This document shows positions 1 to 7,494 of a DNA stretch of 18,692 nt, in pieces (the first letter of the stretch is position 1; every line of letters starts with the position of its first letter). The notes below the pieces were generated by a model that saw only the letters and a program-made list of their open reading frames with translations, was not told the origin of the DNA and ran no database searches. The stretch spans positions 1 through 18,692 of the forward strand of contig JBALXS010000096.1 in the NCBI GenBank assembly GCA_036960485.1, written 5' to 3'. The DNA is from Rs1 sp036960485. GTDB taxonomy: Bacteria > Pseudomonadota > Gammaproteobacteria > Pseudomonadales > Balneatricaceae. A program made the position numbers and the translations under genes.

Positions 1-2
1 TC

Positions 3-126
3 TCACGCGTTGTAAGAAAAGCTTTCCTGTGTGGCTTTGATCATGATGCACAACGTAATTACCAGCATCGCCGTGCATGGGTTATTGATCGATTAGCTGA
101 ACTAGATGCTGTGTTCTGTATTGAAT
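3..126 (+). pseudogene. RAYT/Y1 (IS200-like) transposase fragment
   Basis: This is a reading frame open at the left edge of the window; it hits a stop at 138-140. Its first ~41 residues include VVRKAFLCGF and HRRAWVIDRLAEL followed by AVFCIE. From memory this matches the N-terminal part of REP-associated tyrosine transposases (typically SRCVRRAFLCGED...HRR.WI..RL..L..VFAID). In intact members the next residues lead to the catalytic SNHYH (HUH) motif. Here the match stops at about base 120-126 and the frame closes after a few unrelated residues, so the HUH motif and the catalytic tyrosine are absent. I infer a dead remnant truncated by a junction with the next feature. The upstream part, including the start, lies outside the window. 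Confidence 0.7.
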
Positions 127-372
127 ATCGGAGTTCCTGAACCTGATCCTGTATCAAATGGTGCGGATTACCGCTGTAAAGTTGAAATTCCAGAACTTTC
201 AATTTGTGAATACTCTTATGGAGTAGATGCAGTTCAGTCACTGTGTCTCGTTGTTCAGTGTTTGAAGTACATTTTAGATCCGTTAAAGTTAGAAGGCTGG
301 AAATTCTATTTTTCTGAGGATTTAGAGCGTGAGTTAGATCTATTGTCTGCTTTATTTCCAATGCACAGATAA
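106..372 (+). pseudogene. DUF6968-like protein, N-terminus replaced by transposase sequence
   Basis: The frame from an ATG at 106 gives 88 residues. From residue 8 on it reads like a small DUF6968-type domain: NIGVPEPDP, then DYRCKVEI, then YGVDAVQSL, a helix-rich segment (CLVVQCLKYIL) and a C-terminal FYFSEDLERELDLLSALFP. The first 5-7 codons overlap the transposase frame in another phase, so the original start appears to have been lost. No convincing Shine-Dalgarno sequence precedes base 106. It may be expressed from this ATG by chance or be a broken gene; function is unknown. The family assignment is by recalled motif and is tentative. Confidence 0.5.
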
Positions 373-496
373 CAAGAAATGATCTAAACTGACTTAAAGA
401 AATAAGCTAAATATTATTAATGATTTAATTATATGGCTGCCCGGTATGCTGCAGTAATTGCTGTTTTTAAGGAATAGCTGCTTAAGATCGAGTATG

Positions 497-1264
497 TTAA
501 TTCTCTATAACCAGTGCTGCAAGTTCAGTGGCTGCTTGTTGCAGCAAAGGTGTAAAAACTAATAAATCTTGTAAGCTTTTACGTATCACCGGTGCATGGC
601 AAAAAAGGCAGGCATACAATTGTCCACGCTGATTTAAAATAGGCACCGCACAGGCCACCATCCCTTCGATAAACTCTTGATCATCAGTTCCAATACCCGT
701 ATCGCCAATCTGTAACAGTGCGCTGTTTAAACTATGTTGATCGTCTAAGGTATTGCGAGTGAGTTTGTGAAGCGCTAAATTGCGGCACAAACGGTGACGT
801 CGCTCAGAACTTAAAGTGCTTAGATAAAGCTTACCACTTGCTGTGCACCACACCGGTGTAGTGCTGCCAATAGGTAAGTGTATTTGTAGTGGCCAATTGG
901 TTTGCGCTCTATCGTAGTATTTCATCTGGGTGCCATCGGGCACTGAAATACCGCAGGTTTCGCCAATTTGCTCGGCGAGCTTAGTGAGAATTGCTTGGCG
1001 CTCAGCGCGATAGTGATTACTGTAAAGCACGCCGGTGGCAATTTTTTGCATCCGCGGGCCGGGAATTAAAGCACCTCGTAAATTAGTTTGTACAAAGCCT
1101 TCTGCTTCAAGCTGCTGTAACAAACGATGAATACTCGGTTTAGGGATATTTAAAGTAAGCGCTAAATCGCCTGGGCTAATTGGGCGCTCGGCATTAGCAA
1201 CGGCTTCCACAATTTCTAACACTCTAGTGATAGAAGAGCCTTTAACTGCCTTTAAATCGGTCAT
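497..1264 (-). CDS. IclR-family transcriptional regulator
   Basis: The protein has 255 residues, the usual IclR length. Residues ~11-60 form the winged helix-turn-helix (SITRVLEIVEAV, then PISPGDLALTLNIPKPSIHRLLQQLEAEGFV). Residues ~75-250 form the effector-binding domain, with PIGSTTPVWCTASGKLYLS (~131-149) and IGTDDQEFIEGMVACAVPI (~191-209) as the recognisable core. An AAGGAA ribosome site lies just upstream of the ATG. It is downstream of, and on the same strand as, an iron alcohol dehydrogenase gene, 174 bases away, so that gene is the likely target. It has its own candidate promoter. The inducer cannot be read from the sequence. Confidence 0.93.
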   Translation of the reverse strand: MTDLKAVKGSSITRVLEIVEAVANAERPISPGDLALTLNIPKPSIHRLLQQLEAEGFVQTNLRGALIPGPRMQKIATGVLYSNHYRAERQAILTKLAEQIGETCGISVPDGTQMKYYDRAQTNWPLQIHLPIGSTTPVWCTASGKLYLSTLSSERRHRLCRNLALHKLTRNTLDDQHSLNSALLQIGDTGIGTDDQEFIEGMVACAVPILNQRGQLYACLFCHAPVIRKSLQDLLVFTPLLQQAATELAALVIEN

Positions 1265-1290
1265 TTATTTCCTTAAGCCTTATATCAACG

Positions 1291-1308
1291 AGCGAGGTTA
1301 GGCTCGCT
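1291..1308. promoter_or_regulatory. Inverted repeat in the iclR leader
   Basis: The arms AGCGAG (1291-1296) and CTCGCT (1303-1308) are separated by 6 bases. The repeat lies between the candidate iclR promoter and the iclR ATG on the minus strand. It could be an autoregulatory operator or a leader hairpin; no T-run follows it in the direction of transcription, so a terminator is unlikely. Confidence 0.3.
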
Positions 1309-1323
1309 TGGTTAAAAAAGGCT

Positions 1324-1352
1324 ATTATAAGAGCAGCTTGCATCGATGAGAA
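1324..1352 (-). promoter_or_regulatory. Candidate sigma70 promoter for iclR
   Basis: On the minus strand a perfect TATAAT (1324-1329) is preceded, at 17 bases, by TTCTCA (1347-1352), a weak -35 with 4 of 6 consensus bases. It lies 60 bases upstream of the iclR start and would let iclR be transcribed independently of the dehydrogenase gene. Confidence 0.45.
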
Positions 1353-1438
1353 GGAAATCCCGTCATATCTTGTATATAGCTAGCTTATACTCGGCTCCGT
1401 ACTTACCCGAAGAAGTAAGCGATAAATAAATACCGTGA

Positions 1439-2596
1439 TTAATAAATACTGCGGTAAATCTCAATCATCTCATCAATACTTGCCACACGCGGATTGTTAG
1501 CAGGGGAGCCAGAAGCTTGTGCTTGTTCTGCCATGGTTTCTAATAAGCCAAAGTACTGGCTGTGCTGTATACCAAACTGTTTAGGCGTTGGCACTTGTAG
1601 CTCGTCATTTAATGCATACAACTCATCGATGAGTTTCGTGCCAGCCACTGTGTCATTGTCGGAGGCTTTTGCAATAGACATCGCTCGTGCGCAATCCGCG
1701 TAACGAGCACTTGCAGACTCAAGCGAAAAGCGGGTTACTTGCGGTAATAACATAGCGTTTGATAGACCGTGCGGTACATGAAAAGCAGCACCGATAGGTC
1801 GGCTCATGCCATGCACTAAAGCCACTGATGCATTAGAAAACGCAATGCCTGCTAAGGTTGAACCTAGCATCATAGCTTCGCGTGCAGTACTGTCTTCTCC
1901 ATTGTGATAAGCGGTGCGCAAGTTAGGCGCGAGTAGTTTAATTGCCCCTAGTGCTTGTACGTCAGTGAAAGGGCTCGCCTTTTGGCTAACATACGCTTCA
2001 ATAGCGTGTGTTAGTGCATCGATGCCGGTGTCAGCTGTGGTGCGTGCAGGTAGGCTTTGGGTGAGTTTGAAATCAATTAAAGCCGCTTGAGGCATAAATC
2101 CAACCCCAACACAGAGCATCTTTTCGCTACTTTTCTCATCGGTAATAATGGTCACTTTAGTTACCTCAGAACCAGTACCTGCGGTGGTTGGAATAGCAAT
2201 TACCGGTAAGCCGCGCTCACTGACAATGCGTGGAAAACAATAATCGCGCATCTGGCCACCACAACTAGCTAAGATTGATATTGCTTTGGCGCTATCAATT
2301 GGGCTGCCGCCGCCTAGCGCAATAATAGCATCGTAATCACCTGCTTTAGCCATGCTGACTCCCGCTTGAATAGAGGCGACGGTTGGCTCAGGCAAGGTGT
2401 CATCAAATATATCAACTTGAAAGCCTTTAGCGCTTAAACAGGCAGCCAATGTATCGGCATAGCCAAGCTTAACCATCATCTTGTCAGTAATAATTAATGG
2501 CTTACAACAGCCTAGATCGGCCATTACCGCGGCTATCTCTTGTTGTGCATTGGCACCAATGCGCAAAATGCGCGGCAAAATGATTTGAGCAGACAT
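1439..2596 (-). CDS. Iron-containing (group III) alcohol dehydrogenase
   Basis: The 385-residue length is typical of the family. The nucleotide-binding motif GGGSPIDSAK is at ~95-104 and the second conserved block PTTAGTGSEVT at ~136-146. The four expected metal ligands are present: D193 and H197 (GIDALTHAIEAY), H262 (HGM) and H276 (HVPHG). It should oxidise or reduce an alcohol/aldehyde pair with NAD(P) in the cytoplasm. The overall sequence resembles E. coli YiaY and other broad members, so the substrate is not determined. The start is supported by an AGAGG ribosome site 5 bases upstream. A promoter and palindrome are seen upstream, and an IclR regulator lies downstream on the same strand. 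Confidence 0.93.
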   Translation of the reverse strand: MSAQIILPRILRIGANAQQEIAAVMADLGCCKPLIITDKMMVKLGYADTLAACLSAKGFQVDIFDDTLPEPTVASIQAGVSMAKAGDYDAIIALGGGSPIDSAKAISILASCGGQMRDYCFPRIVSERGLPVIAIPTTAGTGSEVTKVTIITDEKSSEKMLCVGVGFMPQAALIDFKLTQSLPARTTADTGIDALTHAIEAYVSQKASPFTDVQALGAIKLLAPNLRTAYHNGEDSTAREAMMLGSTLAGIAFSNASVALVHGMSRPIGAAFHVPHGLSNAMLLPQVTRFSLESASARYADCARAMSIAKASDNDTVAGTKLIDELYALNDELQVPTPKQFGIQHSQYFGLLETMAEQAQASGSPANNPRVASIDEMIEIYRSIY

Positions 2597-2642
2597 AGTG
2601 ACCTCTAATTAGCAGAATAAATATAATATTTTTATATAAAAC

Positions 2643-2657
2643 GATACGATATGTATC
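2643..2657. promoter_or_regulatory. Candidate operator at the alcohol dehydrogenase promoter
   Basis: This is a perfect 5-5-5 inverted repeat, GATAC-gatat-GTATC. It begins immediately downstream of the candidate -10 box on the minus strand, so it would overlap the transcription start, a common repressor position. The IclR protein encoded next to the dehydrogenase is the obvious candidate ligand; that link is inference. Confidence 0.4.
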
Positions 2658-2684
2658 AATATAACAAATTATTGATGTTGTCAA
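2658..2684 (-). promoter_or_regulatory. Candidate promoter of the alcohol dehydrogenase gene
   Basis: On the minus strand there is a perfect -35 TTGACA (2679-2684). After 15 bases comes TATATT (2658-2663, 5 of 6). The spacing is short; TATTGA at 17 bases is an alternative but poorer -10. The ATG is about 60 bases downstream. Confidence 0.5.
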
Positions 2685-2847
2685 ATTTACTCAAATAAAA
2701 ATTAGTGGTGTTTGCACTAGCGCTATACCCTCATTTTTTATGGTACAGCGGATAATAGCCACGTTCGGTGCCGGTTTAGTGCACTGGCAGACAGGTGTTA
2801 GATGCAGAATATTAAGGTGTGGTTTATGAGGAGTGTGGTTATGATTT

Positions 2848-2896
2848 AAAAAGTAAAAAGTAAAAAGTAAAAAGTAAAAAGTAAAAAGTAAAAAGC
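2848..2896. repeat. 7-bp tandem repeat (AAAAAGT)x7
   Basis: Six perfect units of AAAAAGT are followed by one AAAAAGC, 49 bases in all. It lies about 60 bases past the 3' end of lysR and about 165 bases upstream of the dehydrogenase promoter. A perfect short-unit repeat like this is prone to slippage, so copy number may vary between isolates. It is not inside a gene. Confidence 0.95.
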
Positions 2897-2958
2897 AAGA
2901 GAAGAGATATTAAATGTTTGAATTATCTGTCGCGGGCACTGAAGTTGGAAGAGTTATT

Positions 2959-3879
2959 TTATATGTGATTATTGATTGATAAAGACTTAATAAACGCGTG
3001 GCCAGCATTAGATAAACTGCGCTGTTTGTGAACCAGATAACCTATTTGGCGGGCTAAATTCAACTGCTGTTGCTTTGAACCAGCCAGTTTTACCTCGCTT
3101 GAATCTAACTCTTCTAGTGATAACAAATGTAATGAATCATCGATTAAACTCTCAGGGAGCACGCTCCAACCTAATCCAGCACTAACCAATACTTTAATCG
3201 CTTCTAAATAGTTTGATGGGGTACTCGCGTTAATTATTAACTGCCGATCTTTAAATAACTGATCGATAATGCGCCGCGTATAACTATCGGTACTGGGAAG
3301 TACAGCGCGGTACTGGCTCACTAAAGCTAAAGTTAAATCTGCTTGCTGGGTGAGAGGATGCTCGTTGTTACACACAAATTTCAACTGTTCCAAGTGAATT
3401 GGCACAAAGTGCAAATCGCTGTCGATAGTGGTGGGCTCTGTAATCACTGCTAATTCTAATTTTCCTTGTAAAACTTGAGTGTATGCTTGGCTTGAGTGAA
3501 TAAAATCTAAAGAAAACGCCACTTGTGGGTAGCGCTGCACATAATCCTTAACAGGCACTTTAAGGTGATGTAAGCCGATATGCTGGGTAGTGGCCACTTT
3601 AAACTCGCCACCCACTTGAGATGACAAGTTAGCCACGGCGTTCAAGCCATTTTGAGTCGCTTGTAAGATGCGATAAGCATGAGGCAAAAACTCTTCACCT
3701 GCTTGAGTTAAAAAAATACGCCGCCCGATACGATCAAATAACTGGCAGTTTAAAGAGTTCTCTAAGGTTTGTATGCGCTTACTAATACCTGGTTGAGTTA
3801 AATGCAATTTTTCAGCCGCTTGGGAAAACGAATTCTCTTCAGTGGCGATGACAAAAGCTTTAATGGCACTAGTGTTCAT
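2959..3879 (-). CDS. LysR-family transcriptional regulator
   Basis: The 306 residues have the standard LysR architecture. The N-terminal HTH is at ~1-60 (AFVIATEENSFSQAAEKLHL, then TQPGISKRIQTLENSL and LFDRIGRRIFLTQAGE). A periplasmic-binding-like effector domain spans ~90-295 (GGEFKVATTQHIGLHHL, LQGKLELAVITEP, LVSAGLGWSVLPESL). It is divergent from astA, with 125 bases between the two starts and a strong palindrome there. By the usual LysR logic it should activate astA (and perhaps ctlX) in response to an amino-acid-related signal. It falls within LysR generally; I cannot assign it to ArgP or another named member. Confidence 0.95.
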   Translation of the reverse strand: MNTSAIKAFVIATEENSFSQAAEKLHLTQPGISKRIQTLENSLNCQLFDRIGRRIFLTQAGEEFLPHAYRILQATQNGLNAVANLSSQVGGEFKVATTQHIGLHHLKVPVKDYVQRYPQVAFSLDFIHSSQAYTQVLQGKLELAVITEPTTIDSDLHFVPIHLEQLKFVCNNEHPLTQQADLTLALVSQYRAVLPSTDSYTRRIIDQLFKDRQLIINASTPSNYLEAIKVLVSAGLGWSVLPESLIDDSLHLLSLEELDSSEVKLAGSKQQQLNLARQIGYLVHKQRSLSNAGHAFIKSLSINNHI

Positions 3880-3912
3880 TATTTTGTGTTCTCACGGAGA
3901 TTTCAGATAGCT

Positions 3913-3937
3913 TTTTGTTATTAGTAGCATAACAAAA
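3913..3937. promoter_or_regulatory. LysR-type operator between lysR and astA
   Basis: This is a perfect 9-bp inverted repeat, TTTTGTTAT (3913-3921) and ATAACAAAA (3929-3937), with a 7-base centre. It contains the T-N11-A pattern characteristic of LysR recognition sites. It lies 34 bases from the lysR start and 67 bases from the astA start, suitable for both autorepression and activation of astA. Confidence 0.7.
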
Positions 3938-3965
3938 CGAATTATTTATTATGGGTAATGCTCAC

Positions 3966-3971
3966 TATAAT
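3966..3971 (+). promoter_or_regulatory. Candidate -10 box of astA
   Basis: This is a perfect TATAAT 33 bases before the astA ATG. The -35 position (about 3943-3948) has no recognisable TTGACA, which fits a promoter needing an activator bound at the adjacent palindrome. Confidence 0.45.
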
Positions 3972-4004
3972 CGATTTCTTGGAATTTATTAAGAGATAAT
4001 AATA

Positions 4005-5069
4005 ATGATGATAATTCGCCCGATTAAGTCTACTGACCTGATTGATTTGAAAAACATGGCAGTTAATGCAGGCATAGGTTTTACCTCGCTTCCTGCCAAT
4101 GAAGAATTACTTAAGCAGCGCATTGAGGCAGCAGAACAAGCTTTACTGGCTGCTGATGACAGTAGCTCTAACCAAAGTTATTTATTTGTATTAGAAGATA
4201 CCGACAATGGGCATATTTGTGGGGTTTGTGGCATAGAGTCAGCATTGGGGCAAGATACGCCTTGGTATAACTACCATCTAGGTACGTTAGTGCACGCGTC
4301 TCCTAGTTTAAATGTGTATGGCAAAAGTAGAACACTGACTTTAAGTAATGACCACACTGGTTGTTCTGAACTATGTACTTTATTTTTAGGTGCCAATTAT
4401 CGTCACAGTAAAAATGGCAGCTTGCTATCAAAAAGCCGTTTCTTATTTATCGCCAATCAGCCACAGCGTTTTAACCGCCGCATTATTGCAGAAATGCGTG
4501 GCGTAAGTGATGAGCAAGGTAATTCTCCTTTTTGGGATGGCCTAGGCGCACACTTTTTTGCGATGCCCTTTAGCCGCGCCGATTACTTATCAGGTTTGGG
4601 CAATAAAGCTTTTATTGCCGAGCTGATGCCAAAACTGCCTATCTACACCAATTTATTGAAAGAGTCAGTGCAAGCAGTAATCGGCCAAGTGCATCAAAAC
4701 ACCGCACCTGCCCTTAATATGCTAGAACAGGAAGGTTTTGCCAATTTAGGCTATGTCGATATTTTTGATGGCGGGCCAACCATTGAGGCAGATATCAGAC
4801 ATATTCGCGCGATTACACAAAGCAAGAGTATCAAGGTAACAGTGGCCTCAACCGATAATGTTGCCGATGTAACTGATGAAAGCAGTATCTACGTAATTTC
4901 TAATCAGTCGCTCAATGATTATCGCTGCACTTTAATCACGCTCACCGAGCAACAAGCTAACGCGACTAACTTAGTGATCAGTTCTGAGTACGCTAGCGCG
5001 CTGAAAGTAGTTGAGGGAGATAAATTGAGACTAGTGCCATTAAAGGCTAGTGCAAATAGCGAGTACTGA
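4005..5069 (+). CDS. astA: Arginine N-succinyltransferase
   Basis: AstA transfers succinyl from succinyl-CoA to the alpha-amino group of arginine, the first step of the ammonia-producing AST pathway; some homologues also accept ornithine. The 354-residue protein has AstA motifs throughout: LPANE (~29-33), WYNYHLGTLVHAS (~87-99), LSNDHTGCSELCTLFL (~113-128), NGSLLSKSRF (~137-146), AEMRGV (~162-167), FSRADYLSG (~189-197), KAFIAELMPKLPIY (~201-214), VIGQVHQNTAPA (~225-236) and IFDGGPTIEADI (~253-264). It is about 10 residues longer than the E. coli enzyme, mostly in the variable C-terminal part. The start MMIIRP matches the family (MMVIRP) and has an AAGAGA site 8 bases upstream. It is followed by ctlX on the same strand; no astB, astC or astD is present in the window. 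Confidence 0.96.
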   Translation: MMIIRPIKSTDLIDLKNMAVNAGIGFTSLPANEELLKQRIEAAEQALLAADDSSSNQSYLFVLEDTDNGHICGVCGIESALGQDTPWYNYHLGTLVHASPSLNVYGKSRTLTLSNDHTGCSELCTLFLGANYRHSKNGSLLSKSRFLFIANQPQRFNRRIIAEMRGVSDEQGNSPFWDGLGAHFFAMPFSRADYLSGLGNKAFIAELMPKLPIYTNLLKESVQAVIGQVHQNTAPALNMLEQEGFANLGYVDIFDGGPTIEADIRHIRAITQSKSIKVTVASTDNVADVTDESSIYVISNQSLNDYRCTLITLTEQQANATNLVISSEYASALKVVEGDKLRLVPLKASANSEY

Positions 5070-5195
5070 ATTCAACGGTGAATACCGGTTTTAACCATAA
5101 CTAACATAGAGCTGCACATAGCTATCAATAGTCTTTTTGAGCAGTAGTTATGTCCAAATCTCAATACGTAAAAATGTTTACAATAGGAAAATTTA

Positions 5196-6173
5196 ATGAG
5201 CACAGCGGTCTCTTCAGTTTCGCCATTAGCGAAAGCTTTAATAATGGTTCGCCCGGTCGATTTTGCTTATAACGAGCAAACCGCAGTGGATAATCGATTC
5301 CAGCATCGCCCCGCAAACGCCAATGTTATTACGCAACAAGCTTTAGTAGAGTTCGATAATATGCTACTAAACTTACGTGCTGCTGGTATTGAAGTACTGG
5401 TATTAGAAGCGGCTCAACCAGCACCTGCCCTTAAATCGATAACTTCACCAACACCAGATGCTGTATTTCCGAATAACTGGTTTTCAACCACCGTTGATGG
5501 CAAGCTTATTATCTATCCAATGCACACTGAAAATAGGCGCCGTGAACGGCGAGTGGCAGATTTAGCCAAGCTACTTGATCAGCAAGGATACTTTATTGAC
5601 CAGCAACATTGGCTGGCACCTGCGCAAGAAAGCCAATATATTTTAGAAGGCACAGGTGCGGTGGTGATAGATCATCGTAAACAGCATTTATATGCCACTC
5701 AATCTGAGCGTTGCCATCCTCAACAATTGCGCAACTTTGCCGAAAGTCAAAACTACACTGACACTTTTTTGTTTCAAACCCAAAGTCCAGATGGCAGCCC
5801 TATCTATCATACGAACGTAATGATGAGTATTGGCAATACTTTTGCAGTAATCTGCGCGCAGTGCTTTGTAGATCAGCAAGAGTATATAGCCGTGCGGGAT
5901 TCTTTAGCGAGTGACAGGGAAGTTATCGAAATAAGTTATCAGCAAATGGCTACCCATTTTTGCGCAAATATACTACAACTTGAAAATAGCGCAGGTGAGC
6001 CTGTAATTGTGATGTCGAAGAATGCTTATCAAGGTTTTAGTGAGCAGCAAAGGGCCCAACTTGAACAACACGGTGCTATTGTCGCAAGTGATATATCTAC
6101 CATTGAAGATGTAGGCGGCGGCAGTGCACGCTGCATGATTGCAGAAATATTCTTGCCAAAGCAACTCATGTAA
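5196..6173 (+). CDS. ctlX: CtlX-type amidinohydrolase (pentein fold)
   Basis: This 325-residue member of the amidinotransferase/guanidino-modifying superfamily is closest by motif to CtlX (citrulline utilisation hydrolase). Visible active-site elements are PDAVFPNNW (~87-95, acidic D88), LEGTGAVVIDHR (~150-161, E151), IYHTNVM (~203-209, catalytic H205) and GGGSARCMIAEIF (~307-319, nucleophile C313). All the residues expected for Cys-His hydrolysis of a guanidino or ureido group are therefore present. It is much shorter than AstB (about 440 residues) and is not AstB. A good AGGA site precedes the ATG. It lies 126 bases after astA on the same strand, so it may act on arginine, succinylarginine or citrulline; the substrate is not resolved. 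Confidence 0.88.
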   Translation: MSTAVSSVSPLAKALIMVRPVDFAYNEQTAVDNRFQHRPANANVITQQALVEFDNMLLNLRAAGIEVLVLEAAQPAPALKSITSPTPDAVFPNNWFSTTVDGKLIIYPMHTENRRRERRVADLAKLLDQQGYFIDQQHWLAPAQESQYILEGTGAVVIDHRKQHLYATQSERCHPQQLRNFAESQNYTDTFLFQTQSPDGSPIYHTNVMMSIGNTFAVICAQCFVDQQEYIAVRDSLASDREVIEISYQQMATHFCANILQLENSAGEPVIVMSKNAYQGFSEQQRAQLEQHGAIVASDISTIEDVGGGSARCMIAEIFLPKQLM

Positions 6174-6177
6174 AATG

Positions 6178-6210
6178 CCTCAGCTTTGCCAGTTGCTGGC
6201 AAAGCTGAGG
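6178..6210. terminator. Bidirectional terminator between ctlX and kdgK
   Basis: This is a perfect 15-bp stem, CCTCAGCTTTGCCAG (6178-6192) with its exact complement at 6196-6210 and a TTG loop. It lies between two convergent genes, 4 bases after the ctlX stop. On the minus strand the stem is followed by a short T-run; on the plus strand the tail is weaker. Confidence 0.85.
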
Positions 6211-6246
6211 AAATTGGTTAAATAGCAGATGGGGATGAATGAGGGT

Positions 6247-7167
6247 TTAAGGAAATAGCGCAAGCTCTAAATTATTTTTTGCCACTAGTGCACCAGGCTG
6301 CATAATAACCTGCGAAGCTAAATCATGGCCGACTTTAACGGCCTTCTCACCATCATAGCCACGCAGTTTTGCCGCTAAAAACCCCGCATTAAAAGAATCT
6401 CCCGCCGCCGTACTATCAACAGGCATTAAGTTTTTAGTCGGCAATGTTTTACTATGGCCTTCCCAGAGAATAGTGCAGCTTTGTGCGCCATTTTTGATCA
6501 CTATATTGGCAACCGCTAAAGCATGAAAATGCTGCACTAATGCCTCGTGATCTGCTTTATTTAAGCTGTATAAGCTCGCTTCGTCTTCTAAACTAGGCAA
6601 GTAAGTATCCACGAAAGGAAGTATCTGTTGCTGCCAAAAAAGTGCCTGCTGCGCATCTTGCCAAAGTGCTGGCCGATAATTGTTATCAAAGGCAATATGT
6701 ACCTCTCTCTCTTGCAGCGCGGCTAATAGGATAAGTAAATTATCTCTGCCTTGCTCTGCTAATACCGCCACAGAGATAAGCGATAAATAGAACAGTTTAA
6801 CCTCTTCAAAATGCTGTAACCAAACCGCGAGATCAAAATCGTTAAGTAGTGACCTTGCCGCTGAGTTTTCCCGCCAGTAGTTAAAGCTCCGCTCACCTTG
6901 TCGATCCGTTTGAATGGTGTAAATACCGGGGCTTTTATCTGGTATCTGACGCACTAAACGCGTATCAATGCCTAAGCTGTTCCATTGCTCTAATAGCCAC
7001 TGGCTTTGCTTATCAGTGCCTAGCGCGGTTGCATAAGCACAATCAATACCGAGCAGTGTTAAATAATAAGCAGTATTAAAAGTATCACCGCCAAAGCCAA
7101 ATAACGCTTGTGGATAATTCTGAATTTTAACTTCCAGCATACACTCGCCTAGGGAAACAACTCTCAT
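6247..7167 (-). CDS. kdgK: PfkB-family sugar kinase, probable 2-keto-3-deoxygluconate kinase
   Basis: The protein has 306 residues, typical of KdgK. PfkB landmarks are the N-terminal LGECMLE (~6-12), the substrate-loop GFGGDTFNTA (~24-33), NYWRENSAAR (~96-105), IAFDNNYRPALW (~158-169; KdgK-like FD.NYRP.LW) and the catalytic DSTAAGDSFNAGF (~251-263) with base D257. It should phosphorylate 2-dehydro-3-deoxygluconate to KDPG in uronate or polysaccharide catabolism. No KDPG aldolase, uronate gene or KdgR is adjacent, so its pathway partners lie elsewhere. Fructokinase or another PfkB specificity cannot be excluded. The start is fixed by an AAGGAGAG site just before the ATG. Confidence 0.85.
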   Translation of the reverse strand: MRVVSLGECMLEVKIQNYPQALFGFGGDTFNTAYYLTLLGIDCAYATALGTDKQSQWLLEQWNSLGIDTRLVRQIPDKSPGIYTIQTDRQGERSFNYWRENSAARSLLNDFDLAVWLQHFEEVKLFYLSLISVAVLAEQGRDNLLILLAALQEREVHIAFDNNYRPALWQDAQQALFWQQQILPFVDTYLPSLEDEASLYSLNKADHEALVQHFHALAVANIVIKNGAQSCTILWEGHSKTLPTKNLMPVDSTAAGDSFNAGFLAAKLRGYDGEKAVKVGHDLASQVIMQPGALVAKNNLELALFP

Positions 7168-7494
7168 GTACTCTCCTTTAAAGCTACGTTACTGGTAGCG
7201 GGTAAACTTATCATAACTCTAATTAATTTAGATAGCGGTGTGGCCGAGTGTTATGTGAGGAAAGAGTCAGGTAAGTTACACTCAATATGCTGAGAACTCA
7301 CATTACTTAGCGATGAGTAGACTGTTGATAACTACTTTTGTATTGTAATAACAGCGCTACCAAATAAATATGAAGAACAGCTATTTCAGTACACCACCTA
7401 ACTATCGCGATAGCGTATTATAGATAAGTAACCCTCTAAAGTTTTGTTATGTTGAGCGTGATATTAGTTTTTTAAATCAGCAAAGGATCATCTC
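7168..7494. other. Divergent intergenic region kdgK / DUF1059
   Basis: This 327-base stretch has no gene I can support. It must hold the promoters of both flanking genes. The one distinct element is the 12-bp palindrome at 7402-7413. Confidence 0.5.
7402..7413. promoter_or_regulatory. Perfect 12-bp palindrome CTATCGCGATAG
   Basis: This self-complementary 12-mer lies 81 bases upstream of the DUF1059-like gene and about 235 bases upstream of kdgK. It could be a repressor or activator operator; no regulator gene is adjacent. Confidence 0.35.

Larger units (their letters stand above)
2597..2958. other. Intergenic region between lysR and the dehydrogenase
   Basis: This 362-base stretch has no convincing gene. 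Its left part holds the dehydrogenase promoter and palindrome, and its right part the 7-bp tandem repeat. I see no clear terminator for the lysR gene that ends at 2959. Confidence 0.6.

Noticed and set aside
59..361. Minus-strand open frame of 100 codons at the left edge
   Set aside because: It is antisense to two fragments with recognisable protein similarity and shows no domain itself.
2848..2896. Tandem repeat considered as a CRISPR array
   Set aside because: The units are 7 bases with no spacers, and no cas genes are present.
6247..7167. Considering kdgK and the TRAP transporter as one uronate pathway
   Set aside because: They are 7 kb apart, on opposite strands, with unrelated genes between them and no other uronate genes in the window.
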